Origin: UBA1801 sp035353395
GTDB taxonomy: Bacteria > Acidobacteriota > Holophagae > Holophagales > Holophagaceae
NCBI GenBank assembly: GCA_035353395.1
Contig: DAOPZL010000023.1
Location: 1-41,270, forward strand
Direction of reading: 5' to 3'
Length of the DNA stretch: 41,270 nucleotides
Part shown: piece by piece, positions 6,641 to 14,652 of the stretch
How positions within the stretch are numbered: the first letter of the stretch is position 1
Layout: each line of letters opens with the position of its first letter
The notes under the pieces: model-generated
Told to the model about the DNA's origin: nothing
Seen by the model: only the letters and a program-made list of their open reading frames with translations
Databases searched by the model: none
Position numbers and translations under genes: made by a program

Positions 6641-7566
6641 CCACGCGCATCCTCTCCACGTCGCCCCTCGTGGGCAGCCACCTGCAGGACCTGGGCCGGC
6701 GGTTCCCGGACCTCCGCATCGCCCCCTACCGGTCCCCGGAGTGGATCGCGGAACTCTCCGAGGCCGAGGCCCTGGTCGTCCTCCTGTCCGAACCGGTCCG
6801 CGAGTCCGACCTGGAGCTGGCCCCCCGGCTGAAGGTCATCGGCACCTACTCCGTGGGCGTGAACCACCTCCCCCGGGAGGCCTGCGAGAGGCGCGGCATC
6901 CGGATCGTCGCGACCCCTGGCGTGCTGACGGACGCCACCGCGGACCTGGCCCTCACCCTGCTGCTGGCCGTGACCCGGCGGGTTTCCGAAGGCGAGGCCC
7001 TGGTGAGGTCCGGGGCCTGGAAGGGCTGGGCGCCGGACCAGCTCCTGGGCACGAGCCTGGGCGGCAAGACCTGCGGCATCCTGGGATCCGGCCCCATCGG
7101 CAGGGCCTTCGCGCGCCGGGTCTGGGCCCTGGGCATGAAGCCGGTCTTCTGGGACCGGGACGGCATGGGCGCCCCCGTCGACTTCGGCCCGGACTCGGCC
7201 CGGAGGCTCCCCCTGCCCGAGCTGCTGCCCCTCTGCTCGGTGCTCTCCCTGCACTGTCCCCTCACGGACCAGACCAGGGGGCTCCTGGACCGCGAGGCCC
7301 TCGCCCTGCTGCCCGCGGGCGCGGTGATCGTCAACACCGCCCGGGGCGGCATCCTGGACGAATCCGCGGCCCTGGAGCGCCTCCATTCGGGCCTCCTGGG
7401 CGGCGTGGGCCTGGATGTCTACGCCGGGGAGCCGGCGGTGGACCCGGCTTGGCTGACGTCGCCCAGGACGGTGCTGCTGCCCCACCTCGGCAGCGCCACC
7501 CGGGAGACGCGGGAAGCCATGGCCCAATTGCTGTGCGAGGGCATCACGACGGCCCTGTTAAGCTGA
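6637..7566 (+). CDS. D-isomer-specific 2-hydroxyacid dehydrogenase
   Basis: This is a 309-aa NAD(P)-dependent oxidoreductase of the glyoxylate/hydroxypyruvate reductase, phosphoglycerate dehydrogenase and erythronate-4-phosphate dehydrogenase superfamily. The Rossmann motif is GILGSGPIGRAF (Gly150-x-Gly152-x2-Gly155). The catalytic triad is Arg236 (NTARGG), Glu265 (YAGEP) and His283 (LPHLGSAT). The ATG overlaps the ruvA stop as ATGA, so the two are co-translated. No ACT domain is present, which argues against a SerA-type enzyme. The substrate cannot be fixed from sequence. The pairing with ruvA looks positional rather than functional. Confidence 0.9.
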   Translation: MTTRILSTSPLVGSHLQDLGRRFPDLRIAPYRSPEWIAELSEAEALVVLLSEPVRESDLELAPRLKVIGTYSVGVNHLPREACERRGIRIVATPGVLTDATADLALTLLLAVTRRVSEGEALVRSGAWKGWAPDQLLGTSLGGKTCGILGSGPIGRAFARRVWALGMKPVFWDRDGMGAPVDFGPDSARRLPLPELLPLCSVLSLHCPLTDQTRGLLDREALALLPAGAVIVNTARGGILDESAALERLHSGLLGGVGLDVYAGEPAVDPAWLTSPRTVLLPHLGSATRETREAMAQLLCEGITTALLS

Positions 7567-7588
7567 CACTGCTTCCGCGAGGTGTTCC

Positions 7589-9136
7589 ATGCAATCCTCC
7601 TGGCTCCGGCTGCTAGATCCTGAACTCGATGCCCTGAAAACCGACATCGCCCCCTCCGCCCACGCCCGCCTCCAGCTCGCGAAGGCCTGCAACGGCCGCT
7701 GCCTGCACGGCGAGGCCGCGGAGATCCTGGAGCGGCTGCTGGCCGAGAACCGGTCCGACGGCGAGGCCTGGTTCGAGCGGATCGTCGCCGAAGGGGACCA
7801 CGCCGCGGCGGAGGAGCTCGAGAACCTGTACCGGGAGCTGGAAGCGCTCCGGGACGAGGATCCCGAGGATGCCGCTCCGCGCCGCAACATCGGCTACATC
7901 CGCATCCTCCAGCAGCGCCCGGACGACGCGGAACAGGCCCTCCGGGAAGCCCTCGATCGCAACGGCCAGGATCCGAAGACCCTCGAGCTGATGGGGCTCC
8001 TCTGCCTGCAGCGGGACCTCCCGGGCGAGGCCAAGAACTGGTTCCTCAAGGCCCTCAGCCTCCAGCCGCGGGATCCCCGGACATTGCGCCTGCTGGGCAT
8101 CACCTGCGAGCTGCTCGAGGACGCCAAGGGCGCGGAGGCACAGTTCGTCGCCGCCCTCGACGTCGATCCCAGCTATTTCTGGGGCTGGCACAGCCTGGGC
8201 GAGCTCCTGCTCAAGCGCAACCACATCGAGGCCGGGCTGCGATGCATCCACCGCGCGCGCGCCCTGCAGGCGCGGGAGCCCGCCAGCTACTTCATCATGG
8301 CGGAGATATTCTCCGAACAGGGCCATCTCGAGATGGCCCAGGCGGAGCTCCACAAGCTCCTGCTCATGAGCCCCCCCGCGGAGGTGCTGGCCGAGGCCTA
8401 CGCCATGCTCGGCGAGATCCGCCGGGACCTCGGGGACCGGGACGGCGCCGTATCGTACTTCTCCCTGGCCGCCGAGACCGACCCCGAATCCCCCAACCCC
8501 TGGACGGCCCTCGGGGACCTGGCCCGGGAGGACAAGCGCTGGGACGATGCCCTCCGCTGCTACCGGGAAGCTCTCGCCAGGGACACGGAAGCCGCGGACG
8601 TCCAGGTCCAGATGGGCTACGTCCTGCTGAAGATGGGCAAGCCGGCCGACAGCGAGCAGAGCTTCCTGGCGGCCCTCGAATCCGATCCCGGGGAATACAG
8701 CGCCTACCTGGGGCTTTCCGAATGCTACCGCCAGCTCCAGCGGCGCGAGGACCAGATGCGGATGGTGAAGGAGGCCATGGCGCTCGCCCCGGAGGACCCG
8801 GACGTCTGGAACGCCCAGGGCGTGGCCCTCGAGGTGAGCCAGAAGCTGGTGGAGGCCACGGCCGCCTACGAGAAGGCCCTCTCCTTCTCCCCGATGCACC
8901 GCAAGGCCGCCAACAACCTCGGCTTCATCCTCGAGCGCCGCATGACGTCCGGCGAGCCGCAGCTCCGCGACCGGGCCGTCGAGGCCTGGAAGCGGCGCCT
9001 CCTCCTGTGCCGCGACGAAGGCCAGAGCCTCAAGATGGCCACGGAGCACCTCGTGAAGCTGGACATCTCCGAGGAGGTCATCCACCGCTGGCTGGCCCAG
9101 GAGAGCGCGCCCGGCTCCAGGCCGGGAGAAGAGTAG
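7589..9136 (+). CDS. Tetratricopeptide repeat protein
   Basis: The 515-aa protein is made almost entirely of TPR helices. Repeat signatures such as PDDAEQALREALDRNGQDPKTLELMGLL, split across two helices, recur from about residue 90 to 470 (for example the segments near GEAKNWFLKAL, GAVSYFSLAAETDP, DALRCYREAL and EATAAYEKALSFSP). There is no signal peptide, so a cytoplasmic scaffold or adaptor is likely. ATG 7589 follows a GAGG ribosome-binding site and lies 22 bases after the dehydrogenase stop; they may be co-transcribed. No catalytic domain is attached and the partner proteins are unknown. Confidence 0.85.
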   Translation: MQSSWLRLLDPELDALKTDIAPSAHARLQLAKACNGRCLHGEAAEILERLLAENRSDGEAWFERIVAEGDHAAAEELENLYRELEALRDEDPEDAAPRRNIGYIRILQQRPDDAEQALREALDRNGQDPKTLELMGLLCLQRDLPGEAKNWFLKALSLQPRDPRTLRLLGITCELLEDAKGAEAQFVAALDVDPSYFWGWHSLGELLLKRNHIEAGLRCIHRARALQAREPASYFIMAEIFSEQGHLEMAQAELHKLLLMSPPAEVLAEAYAMLGEIRRDLGDRDGAVSYFSLAAETDPESPNPWTALGDLAREDKRWDDALRCYREALARDTEAADVQVQMGYVLLKMGKPADSEQSFLAALESDPGEYSAYLGLSECYRQLQRREDQMRMVKEAMALAPEDPDVWNAQGVALEVSQKLVEATAAYEKALSFSPMHRKAANNLGFILERRMTSGEPQLRDRAVEAWKRRLLLCRDEGQSLKMATEHLVKLDISEEVIHRWLAQESAPGSRPGEE

Positions 9137-9159
9137 CTGCGGGACCGCGCGACGCCTGC

Positions 9160-9165
9160 TAGAAT
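9160..9165 (+). promoter_or_regulatory. Candidate -10 element of secG
   Basis: TAGAAT in the context GCTAGAATGG lies 18 bases before the secG ATG, with a GGAG ribosome-binding site between them. This is a 5/6 match to TATAAT. No -35 hexamer is evident. Confidence 0.45.
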
Positions 9166-9183
9166 GGCAGGTTCGGAGTACCC

Positions 9184-9516
9184 ATGAACGGATTCCTAGT
9201 GACCTTGCATGTGATCATGAGCCTGCTGCTCATCGGCTGCATCCTGCTCCAGCCTGGCGCGAAGGGCGGCGGCCTGAGCGCCACCTTCGGCGGCGGCGGG
9301 GCCAACTCCGCTTTCGGCGCCCAGGGAGCCGCTCCCGTGCTCTCCAAGGTGACCTACTGGCTCGCGGGCATCTTCATGGTCACTTCCATGGTGATCGAGA
9401 TCTCGATCGTGAAGCAGAACCGTTCCGTGCTCGACAAGGGAACGGACTCCGCGCCGATCTCCGCCCCGGCGCCCGCTCCCGCGACACCGGCCGCCCCGGC
9501 GGTTCCGAAAAAGTGA
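9184..9516 (+). CDS. secG: Preprotein translocase subunit SecG
   Basis: SecG is the small auxiliary subunit of the SecYEG channel. The 110-aa product has the two expected transmembrane helices (about 4-22, MSLLLIGCILLQ; about 56-77, YWLAGIFMVTSMVIEI). They are joined by the diagnostic Gly-rich loop, with GAKGGGLSATFGGGG and NSAFGAQG. A Pro/Ala-rich cytoplasmic tail follows. The start ATG 9184 has GGAG upstream and a TAGAAT -10 element. tRNA-Leu follows 46 bases downstream. Confidence 0.96.
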   Translation: MNGFLVTLHVIMSLLLIGCILLQPGAKGGGLSATFGGGGANSAFGAQGAAPVLSKVTYWLAGIFMVTSMVIEISIVKQNRSVLDKGTDSAPISAPAPAPATPAAPAVPKK

Positions 9517-9562
9517 GGATTGACGGGAGCCAAAACCTATGGCATCCTTTGATTTCCGACTT

Positions 9563-9648
9563 GCCCGCGTGGTGAAATTGGTAGACACGCCATCTTGAGG
9601 GGGTGGTGGCCACAAGCCGTAGCAGTTCGAGTCTGCTCGCGGGCACCA
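9563..9648 (+). tRNA. tRNA-Leu, anticodon GAG (reads CUC/CUU)
   Basis: The 86-nt class II tRNA has acceptor stem GCCCGCG/CGCGGGC, D-arm GTGGTGAAATTGGTAGACAC and anticodon stem CCATC/GGTGG around loop TTGAGGG, giving anticodon GAG. A long variable arm (GTGGCCACAAGCCGT region) and T-arm with AGTTCGAGTCT follow, and CCA is encoded. The secG-leucine tRNA adjacency is also common in other bacteria. A weak TTGACG at 9520-9525 lies upstream, but no convincing -10 accompanies it. Confidence 0.97.
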
Positions 9649-9651
9649 GAT

Positions 9652-9680
9652 GAAAGCGCTCTCCGGAGCGCTTTCTTTTT
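9652..9680 (+). terminator. Rho-independent terminator after tRNA-Leu
   Basis: The perfect 10-bp stem GAAAGCGCTC/GAGCGCTTTC with a TCCG loop is followed by five T residues. It begins four bases after the tRNA's CCA and ends 10 bases before mutY. Confidence 0.95.
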
Positions 9681-9690
9681 ATCTACGCCC

Positions 9691-10797
9691 ATGGCCATCC
9701 CGTCGCCGGTGCTGCTCGCACCCCTCCCCGCCTGGTTCTCCGCCCACGGGCGCAGGCTGCCGTGGCGCGCGGAAGAACTGGACGTTCCGCACCCGGACCC
9801 GTACGCCGTGCTGGTCTCGGAAGTGATGCTGCAGCAGACCCAGGTCGCCACCGTGGTGCCCTACTTCCTGCGCTGGATGGCGCGCTTCCCCGATCCCTCG
9901 ACCCTGGCGCAGGCGGACGACGACGAGGTTCACAAGCACTGGGAAGGGCTCGGCTACTACCGTCGCGCCCGCTTCCTGAAACGGGCCGCCGCCGTCATCG
10001 CGGAGCGAGGTTGGCCGGAGGACCTGCGCGCGCTCCCGGGCCTCGGGCCCTACACGGCCGCCGCCGTCGCGTCCATCGCGTTCCTGCGCCCCGAACCCGC
10101 CCTGGACGGCAATGCTTTCCGAGTGCTCGCCCGTCTCCTCGCCATCCAGGACGATCCCAGGCGGCACGCGGCGCGGCTCCGCGAATGGCTCCGCCCGGCG
10201 CTATCGGAGCTGGGCCCCTCCCGCACCACCCAGGCCCTGATGGAACTCGGAGCCACGCTCTGCGGCCCCAGGCCGGCCTGTTCCCGATGCCCCCTGGCGG
10301 AGGCCTGCGAGGCGCGGCGCCTGGGACTCGCGGACCGGATCCCTCCGCCATCGGCTCGGCCCAGGGCCAGGGCGGCCGCCATCTGGCTGCTGGCCCTCGA
10401 GGCCGAGGGGATGTGGCTGCTGCTCAGGCCCGCAGCGGACGGCCTGCTGGCGGGCCTGTGGCGCTGGCCGACGCTCGCCGTGGCCGGGGACCGGCCCCCT
10501 GATCCGCCTGCCGGGCCGGAGGCTCCCTGCCCCATCGCGGAGACCAGGACCTGGAAGGAGTGGTCCCAGGTCTACACGCACCTGAGGGAACGGGTCCGGC
10601 CCGCCGCCGTCAGGATGCCGGTGCGCCTGCCGGCTCCCCCGGGGGCCGCCTGGATCCCCGCCGCGCGGCTTCCGTCCCTCCCGCTCGGGAAGCGGGACCA
10701 GCGGCTGCGGGCGCTCCTGGACGCGGCGCCGGATTCGGCGGGGGACGCCGGGACCTTGGCCGGACTGGCGCGGCGGATCATGGACGGAGAGCCGTGA
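9691..10797 (+). CDS. mutY: A/G-specific adenine DNA glycosylase MutY
   Basis: MutY removes adenine mispaired with 8-oxoguanine. In the 368-aa product the catalytic Glu44 lies in LVSEVMLQQTQVATVVPY, the helix-hairpin-helix is LPGLGPYTAAAV, and Asp139 is in ALDGNAFRVLAR. A [4Fe-4S] cluster loop follows with Cys191, 197, 200 and 206, and then a C-terminal NUDIX-like 8-oxoG recognition domain (YTHLRERV). The cluster spacing is C-x5-C-x2-C-x5-C, one residue shorter than the usual C-x6 first spacing. ATG 9691 follows the tRNA-Leu terminator by 10 bases with no clear Shine-Dalgarno sequence. It converges with cpoB. Confidence 0.96.
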   Translation: MAIPSPVLLAPLPAWFSAHGRRLPWRAEELDVPHPDPYAVLVSEVMLQQTQVATVVPYFLRWMARFPDPSTLAQADDDEVHKHWEGLGYYRRARFLKRAAAVIAERGWPEDLRALPGLGPYTAAAVASIAFLRPEPALDGNAFRVLARLLAIQDDPRRHAARLREWLRPALSELGPSRTTQALMELGATLCGPRPACSRCPLAEACEARRLGLADRIPPPSARPRARAAAIWLLALEAEGMWLLLRPAADGLLAGLWRWPTLAVAGDRPPDPPAGPEAPCPIAETRTWKEWSQVYTHLRERVRPAAVRMPVRLPAPPGAAWIPAARLPSLPLGKRDQRLRALLDAAPDSAGDAGTLAGLARRIMDGEP

Positions 10798-10813
10798 TCC
10801 GCCGCATCGCCCG

Positions 10814-11539
10814 CTAGAACCCGAGATCCGCCAGCTCCTGCTGGGCGGTCCTGGCCTCCGGCGTTCCCGGGAATCCCGAGGTGATCTCGTTGAAGGCCTT
10901 CACGGCCGCCGGCTTGAGCCCCTGCTTGACGAAACACTGGGCGCGCTTCAGCTTGGCCGGCAGGAACTGGTTCGAGGAGGCATGGTCCTTCATGATCTGG
11001 TCGAAGACCGGCGACGCCTTGTCGTAGGACTTCTGGTTGTAGTAGGAGAGCCCCAGGAAGAAGAGCGCGTCGGGACGGCGCGGACTGTCGGCGTGGCTCT
11101 TCAGGAAGAGCGTGAGGCTCTCCGCGGCGAGGGCGTAGTTCCCCCGGTTGTAGTCCAGCACGGCGGCGTTGAAGGCCTTCTCGTCGTCGCTCGCGGCCGC
11201 AGGCTGAGGAGCCTCGGGCGTGCCGGGCTTGGCGGCGCGGGTCGAGGCGGCGCTGCCGATCCGGTTGTTCAGGATCCGCGTGGATTCCTGGAGCTGGCGC
11301 AGGACTTCCTGCAGGTCGGCCTGGAACCTGCGGTCCAGGACCCTGGCCTCGCCGGCGGCCTTGCGCTCGGCTTCCGCCAGCCGGTTGGCGTCCTCCACCT
11401 GCTGTCTCAGCTTGAAGACCTCCAGCTTCAGATCCCCCACTTCCTGCTCCACCTTCTGGAGCTGTTCCTCCGAGGTGCATCCGACGCTGAAGGCCATGCA
11501 AGCCAGCGCGATGGACGCGATCATGGGTCGAAGTTGCAT
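10814..11539 (-). CDS. cpoB: CpoB/YbgF-like TPR lipoprotein of the Tol-Pal system
   Basis: CpoB links Tol-Pal to peptidoglycan synthesis during cell constriction. The 241-aa protein begins with a signal peptide ending in a lipobox (FSVGC, Cys21), so it should be membrane-anchored, whereas the E. coli protein is a soluble periplasmic one. A coiled coil follows at about 24-95, as in the trimerising N-terminus of YbgF. A Pro/Ala linker and C-terminal TPRs (about 118-240, with YNRGNYALAAESLTLFLKSH) complete it. ATG 11539 has AGGAGG eight bases upstream. It is the last gene of tolB-pal-cpoB and is separated from pal by a terminator-like hairpin. Confidence 0.88.
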   Translation of the reverse strand: MQLRPMIASIALACMAFSVGCTSEEQLQKVEQEVGDLKLEVFKLRQQVEDANRLAEAERKAAGEARVLDRRFQADLQEVLRQLQESTRILNNRIGSAASTRAAKPGTPEAPQPAAASDDEKAFNAAVLDYNRGNYALAAESLTLFLKSHADSPRRPDALFFLGLSYYNQKSYDKASPVFDQIMKDHASSNQFLPAKLKRAQCFVKQGLKPAAVKAFNEITSGFPGTPEARTAQQELADLGF

Positions 11540-11556
11540 GGCTTCCCTCCTGTCGT

Positions 11557-11597
11557 GATCGAAAATTGAAAGAGCGGAGGAACAGGCTCCTCCGCTC
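11557..11597 (-). terminator. Terminator/attenuator between pal and cpoB
   Basis: On the minus strand a perfect 10-bp stem GAGCGGAGGA/TCCTCCGCTC with a 6-base loop (11572-11597) is followed by TTTCAATTTTC (to 11557). It has the form of an intrinsic terminator for transcripts arriving from tolB and pal. It sits just before the cpoB ribosome-binding site, so it would either reduce cpoB expression or require cpoB to have its own promoter. Confidence 0.7.
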
Positions 11598-11618
11598 CCG
11601 GGTTCATGACCGTCCAGC

Positions 11619-12200
11619 CTACTGGAGCTTGAACTCGCAGCGGCGGTTGATCAGCCAGGACTCTTCGTCCATGCCCTGGACCTTCGGACGTTCCTTGCCG
11701 TAGCTGATGAACGGAAGGCGGGCCTCCCCGGTGCCGAGGGTGACGAGGTAGGCCTGGGCGGTGTGGGCCCTGCGCTCGCCCAGGGCCAGGTTGTATTCCA
11801 CGGTCCCGCGCTCGTCGCAGTGGCCTTCGATCTGGACCTTGGCCTGCGGATAGGCCTTCATGAAGTCGGCGATGGCCTGGAGCTTGGGCTTGTCCACTTC
11901 GCGGACGTCGGACTTGTCGTAAGCGAAGTTGATGTCCTGCAGGACGTCGGCGGCGGCCTTGCGATAGGCGGCCAGCTTGGCTTCCTCGGCCTTTCGCGCC
12001 GCTTCCTCGGCCTGGCGCTTGGCGGCTTCCTCGGCCGCGCGCTTGGCGGCCATGTCGTCGACGGCCGCAGCCGGGGCGGGGGCCTGGACCTTCGGAGCCT
12101 CGGGCTCGGGCGCAGGGGCCGGGGCCGGCTTCTTGCAGGCGACTCCCACTCCCAGCGTCAGCAGAACAGCAAACGGGATGATGGTACGCACGGTACGCAT
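11619..12200 (-). CDS. pal: Peptidoglycan-associated lipoprotein Pal
   Basis: Pal tethers the outer membrane to peptidoglycan and binds TolB. The 193-aa precursor has a signal peptide and lipobox (GVGVAC, Cys22). A Pro/Ala-rich linker (24-47) and an Ala/Glu/Lys-rich helix (about 48-85) follow, then the OmpA-like domain (about 88-193). The latter shows NFAYDKSDVR and IEGHCDERGTVEYN, containing the Asp and Arg that bind diaminopimelate, and ends LINRRCEF. GGAGG lies 7 bases before the ATG. The charged helix resembles TolA domain II and is longer than in enterobacterial Pal. It is expressed after tolB, 54 bases downstream. Confidence 0.95.
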   Translation of the reverse strand: MRTVRTIIPFAVLLTLGVGVACKKPAPAPAPEPEAPKVQAPAPAAAVDDMAAKRAAEEAAKRQAEEAARKAEEAKLAAYRKAAADVLQDINFAYDKSDVREVDKPKLQAIADFMKAYPQAKVQIEGHCDERGTVEYNLALGERRAHTAQAYLVTLGTGEARLPFISYGKERPKVQGMDEESWLINRRCEFKLQ

Positions 12201-12254
12201 GTTAGTTCCTCCAACAAAGAAAGTATAGCGATGCTTGGCATTGATGGTTCGTCA

Positions 12255-13541
12255 TTATCGGGTCCCGGTCCATTTCGGGCTCTGGCAGCCTGCGAATTCG
12301 GTGAGCTTCCGGACGGTGTTGCCCGAAAGGTCCGTGGTGTAGATCCTCATCCCGCCGAGGCTTCCGCTCGAGAACACGATCTGCCTCTCGTCGGAGGACC
12401 AGGAAGGCGACTCCGAGCTGGCCACGCCCGTGGTGATCTGGTAGGACTTCCCCTCGCCGAGCTTGTAGACGAAAAGATCGAACTTCCCCTCGAAGCGGGA
12501 GACGTAGGCGATCATCGAGCCGTTCGGGCTCCAGGCGGGGCTCGCGTTGTAGTTGCCCTCCCGGGTGAGCCTGCGGACGTTGGAGCCGTCGTCCTCCATC
12601 AGGTAGACCTGCGGCGATCCCTCCCGGTCCGAGGTGAAGGCGATCTGGGTCCCGGCCGGGTTCCAGCTGGGCTCCGTGTTGATGCAGTTGCTGTCGGTGA
12701 GGCGCCTGACCCTGCCCGACCCCAGGTCGAACACGACGATGTCGCTGTTCCCCCGCCGGTCCCCCTGGACCAGGGCGAGCCGCCGGCCGTCCGGCGACCA
12801 GGCCGGCGCGAAGCAGTGGCCCGCGGGGCTGTCGCCTCGAGGGTAGATCTTGACGTCCGGGCCCCCGGCCTTCACCTGGCCCCAGATCTCGGGCGCCCCG
12901 CCCTTGTAGGTCACGTAGGCGATCCGGCCGTCCGCCGCGATGGTCGGCGAAAGGGACAGGCTCCTGTGGTGGGTGATCTGGTGCAGGTTCGCGCCGTCCC
13001 GGTCCACCTGGAAGATTTCCTTCACCCCCGGCGCCAGTTGCCGCACGAACACGATCCTGGAAGTGGCGACGCCCTTCTCGCCCGTGAGCCGGGCGGTCAG
13101 GTCGTCGGCGATCGTATGGGCCACCCGGCGCATGACGGCCGCCTTCCCAGTGTATCTCTTGTTGAAGATCGGCTTACCGGACTTCACGTCAACCACGCGC
13201 AGGAGGACTTCCATCTCGGAGGCGGCCTGGGCGGAGACCCGGCAGACCAGCAGCCAGTCCGTGCCCGTCTGGACCCAGGCGGGATAGGCCGGGGGTTCGG
13301 TGGAGGCAGGCAGCGATTTCGTGATCACGGAGAAGGGACCGGCGTCGTCCAGGTCGGACACCACCACGTCCCGCAGCTCGCGGTTCACGAGCCCCGCGTC
13401 CAGCCCCGCGACCTGGGGGGCGGGAAACGCGACGCCGACCCGGGAGCCGGCCGAGGCGGAGAGGACGACTTCCTGGTTCGGAACCTGCGCCAGGAGCGTC
13501 GTGAAGACCCCGAGCAGCATTCCAAGCATCCATCTCATCAT
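12255..13541 (-). CDS. tolB: Tol-Pal system protein TolB
   Basis: TolB is the periplasmic beta-propeller that binds Pal and, through its N-terminus, TolA. The 428-aa product has a cleavable signal peptide (MMRWMLGMLLGVFTTLLAQ), an N-terminal alpha/beta domain to about residue 165, and C-terminal propeller repeats. The repeats are recognisable by recurring PAWSPDGRRLAL, PSWNPAGTQIAFTS, PAWSPNGSMIAYVS and PSWSSDERQIVFSS blades. ATG 13541 has GGAG 5 bases upstream; a second ATG follows immediately. It is the first gene of tolB-pal-cpoB on the minus strand. TolQ, TolR and TolA are not in the window. Confidence 0.95.
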   Translation of the reverse strand: MMRWMLGMLLGVFTTLLAQVPNQEVVLSASAGSRVGVAFPAPQVAGLDAGLVNRELRDVVVSDLDDAGPFSVITKSLPASTEPPAYPAWVQTGTDWLLVCRVSAQAASEMEVLLRVVDVKSGKPIFNKRYTGKAAVMRRVAHTIADDLTARLTGEKGVATSRIVFVRQLAPGVKEIFQVDRDGANLHQITHHRSLSLSPTIAADGRIAYVTYKGGAPEIWGQVKAGGPDVKIYPRGDSPAGHCFAPAWSPDGRRLALVQGDRRGNSDIVVFDLGSGRVRRLTDSNCINTEPSWNPAGTQIAFTSDREGSPQVYLMEDDGSNVRRLTREGNYNASPAWSPNGSMIAYVSRFEGKFDLFVYKLGEGKSYQITTGVASSESPSWSSDERQIVFSSGSLGGMRIYTTDLSGNTVRKLTEFAGCQSPKWTGTR

Positions 13542-13678
13542 GGGAACTCCGATCAGACCCACTGGGTTCATGCTACTCCATCGCTCCGGACCGGGAGCGG
13601 AACCGCCGGGTCCCACGGTGCCCCGGGGAAAAGAGAACATTCATGATTTCAACAATTCGAAAGGGCATTCGATGCATG

Positions 13679-14652
13679 TCACATATCCGCGAGGGCGAAC
13701 TCCGCCAGCCGGTTCCCGTAGATCCGGCGCAGTTCCTCGACCCACTGGAGCCTGAGCTGGCCGTAGGCGGGCCGAAGCTCCTTTTCGGCCCAGTCCTGGA
13801 GCTGCGCGACGGACGCGCAGGAAGCCAGCCCGGCGCGCAGCCGGTCCCGCGACGACTCGTCGGAACGCTGCAGGGGCGCCACCGGCGCGTAGCTCAGCCG
13901 GTGGATCGAACTGGTGCCCAGGGCCTGCAGGGCCTTCGCGTGCTCCCGGGTGCCGTAGCCCTTGTGGCGCGCGAAGCCGTAGCCGGGATGCTCGTCGTCC
14001 ATCCTCCGCATCAGCGCGTCCCGGTGGGTCTTGGCGAGGATGCTCGCCGCNNNNNNNNNNNNNNNNNNNNNNNNNNNNNNNNNNNNNNNNNNNNNNNNNN
14101 NNNNNNNNNNNNNNNNNNNNNNNNNNNNNNNNNNNNNNNNNNNNNNNNNNCGTCCATCCTCCGCATCAGCGCGTCCCGGTGGGTCTTGGCGAGGATGCTC
14201 GCCGCGGCGACCGCGCAGCTGGTGGCGTCCCCGTCCACCAGCAGGCGCTCCGGCAGCCCCGTGCGGGGGGCGCGGTCCCCGTCGACGAACAGGATCCGGG
14301 GCTTCACGTCCACGCCGGCGACGGCCCTCCGCATGGCCTCCAGGGTCGCCTGCAGGATGTTGTCCCGGTCGATGGCGAGGTTGTCCACCTCCGCCACCGC
14401 CCAGGCCGGCAGGACCATCCGGAGTTCGGCCGCGATGGATTCCCGCTTTTCGGGGCTCAGCTTCTTGCTGTCCCGGGCAGCCCTCAGGACATGGCTCCAG
14501 CGCTCGACGGCCCGGGGATCCACCACCGCGCAGGCGGCCACGACGGGCCCCGCCCAGGCGCCCCTGCCGGCCTCGTCCACGCCTCCCCATGCGATCCCCG
14601 GAGGGACGTTCCCCAGGTCCCAGTCGAGGGGATTCAGGCCCTTCAGCACCAT
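13679..14652 (-). CDS. rnhB: Ribonuclease HII (spans assembly placeholder)
   Basis: RNase HII nicks RNA-DNA hybrids, including single misincorporated ribonucleotides. The DEAGRG motif (Asp26, Glu27), DSKKLSPEKR, the VDGD segment, AAASILAKTHRD and PGYGFARHKGYGT are all present. The 100 N run at 14051-14150 interrupts the gene. Its flanks repeat the same 55 bases, and removing the Ns plus one copy leaves 819 bases, exactly 273 codons, and a seamless protein of 272 aa. The gene is therefore intact. The ATG overlaps the preceding glycosyltransferase stop by ten bases. The C-terminal tail after the catalytic core is longer than in short RNase HII proteins. Confidence 0.93.
13996..14205. repeat. 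55-bp direct repeat flanking the N run (contig-end overlap)
   Basis: The copies at 13996-14050 and 14151-14205 are identical over 55 bases, each abutting the N run. Their length matches a common assembler k-mer value, and merging them restores the RNase HII protein. It is an assembly overlap, not a biological repeat. Confidence 0.88.
14051..14150. other. 100-N assembly placeholder inside rnhB (artefactual)
   Basis: A run of exactly 100 N between two contig ends that share a 55-base identical overlap. The reading frame of rnhB closes perfectly when the Ns and one overlap copy are removed, so no sequence is likely to be missing. Confidence 0.9.

Noticed and set aside
13582..13599. Hairpin CGCTCC/GGAGCG between rnhB and tolB as a terminator
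   Set aside because: The 6-bp stem has no T run on the minus strand, and it lies in the tolB leader.
13996..14205. 55-bp direct repeat as an attachment site or biological repeat
   Set aside because: Both copies abut the N run and merging them restores RNase HII in frame, which points to an assembly overlap.
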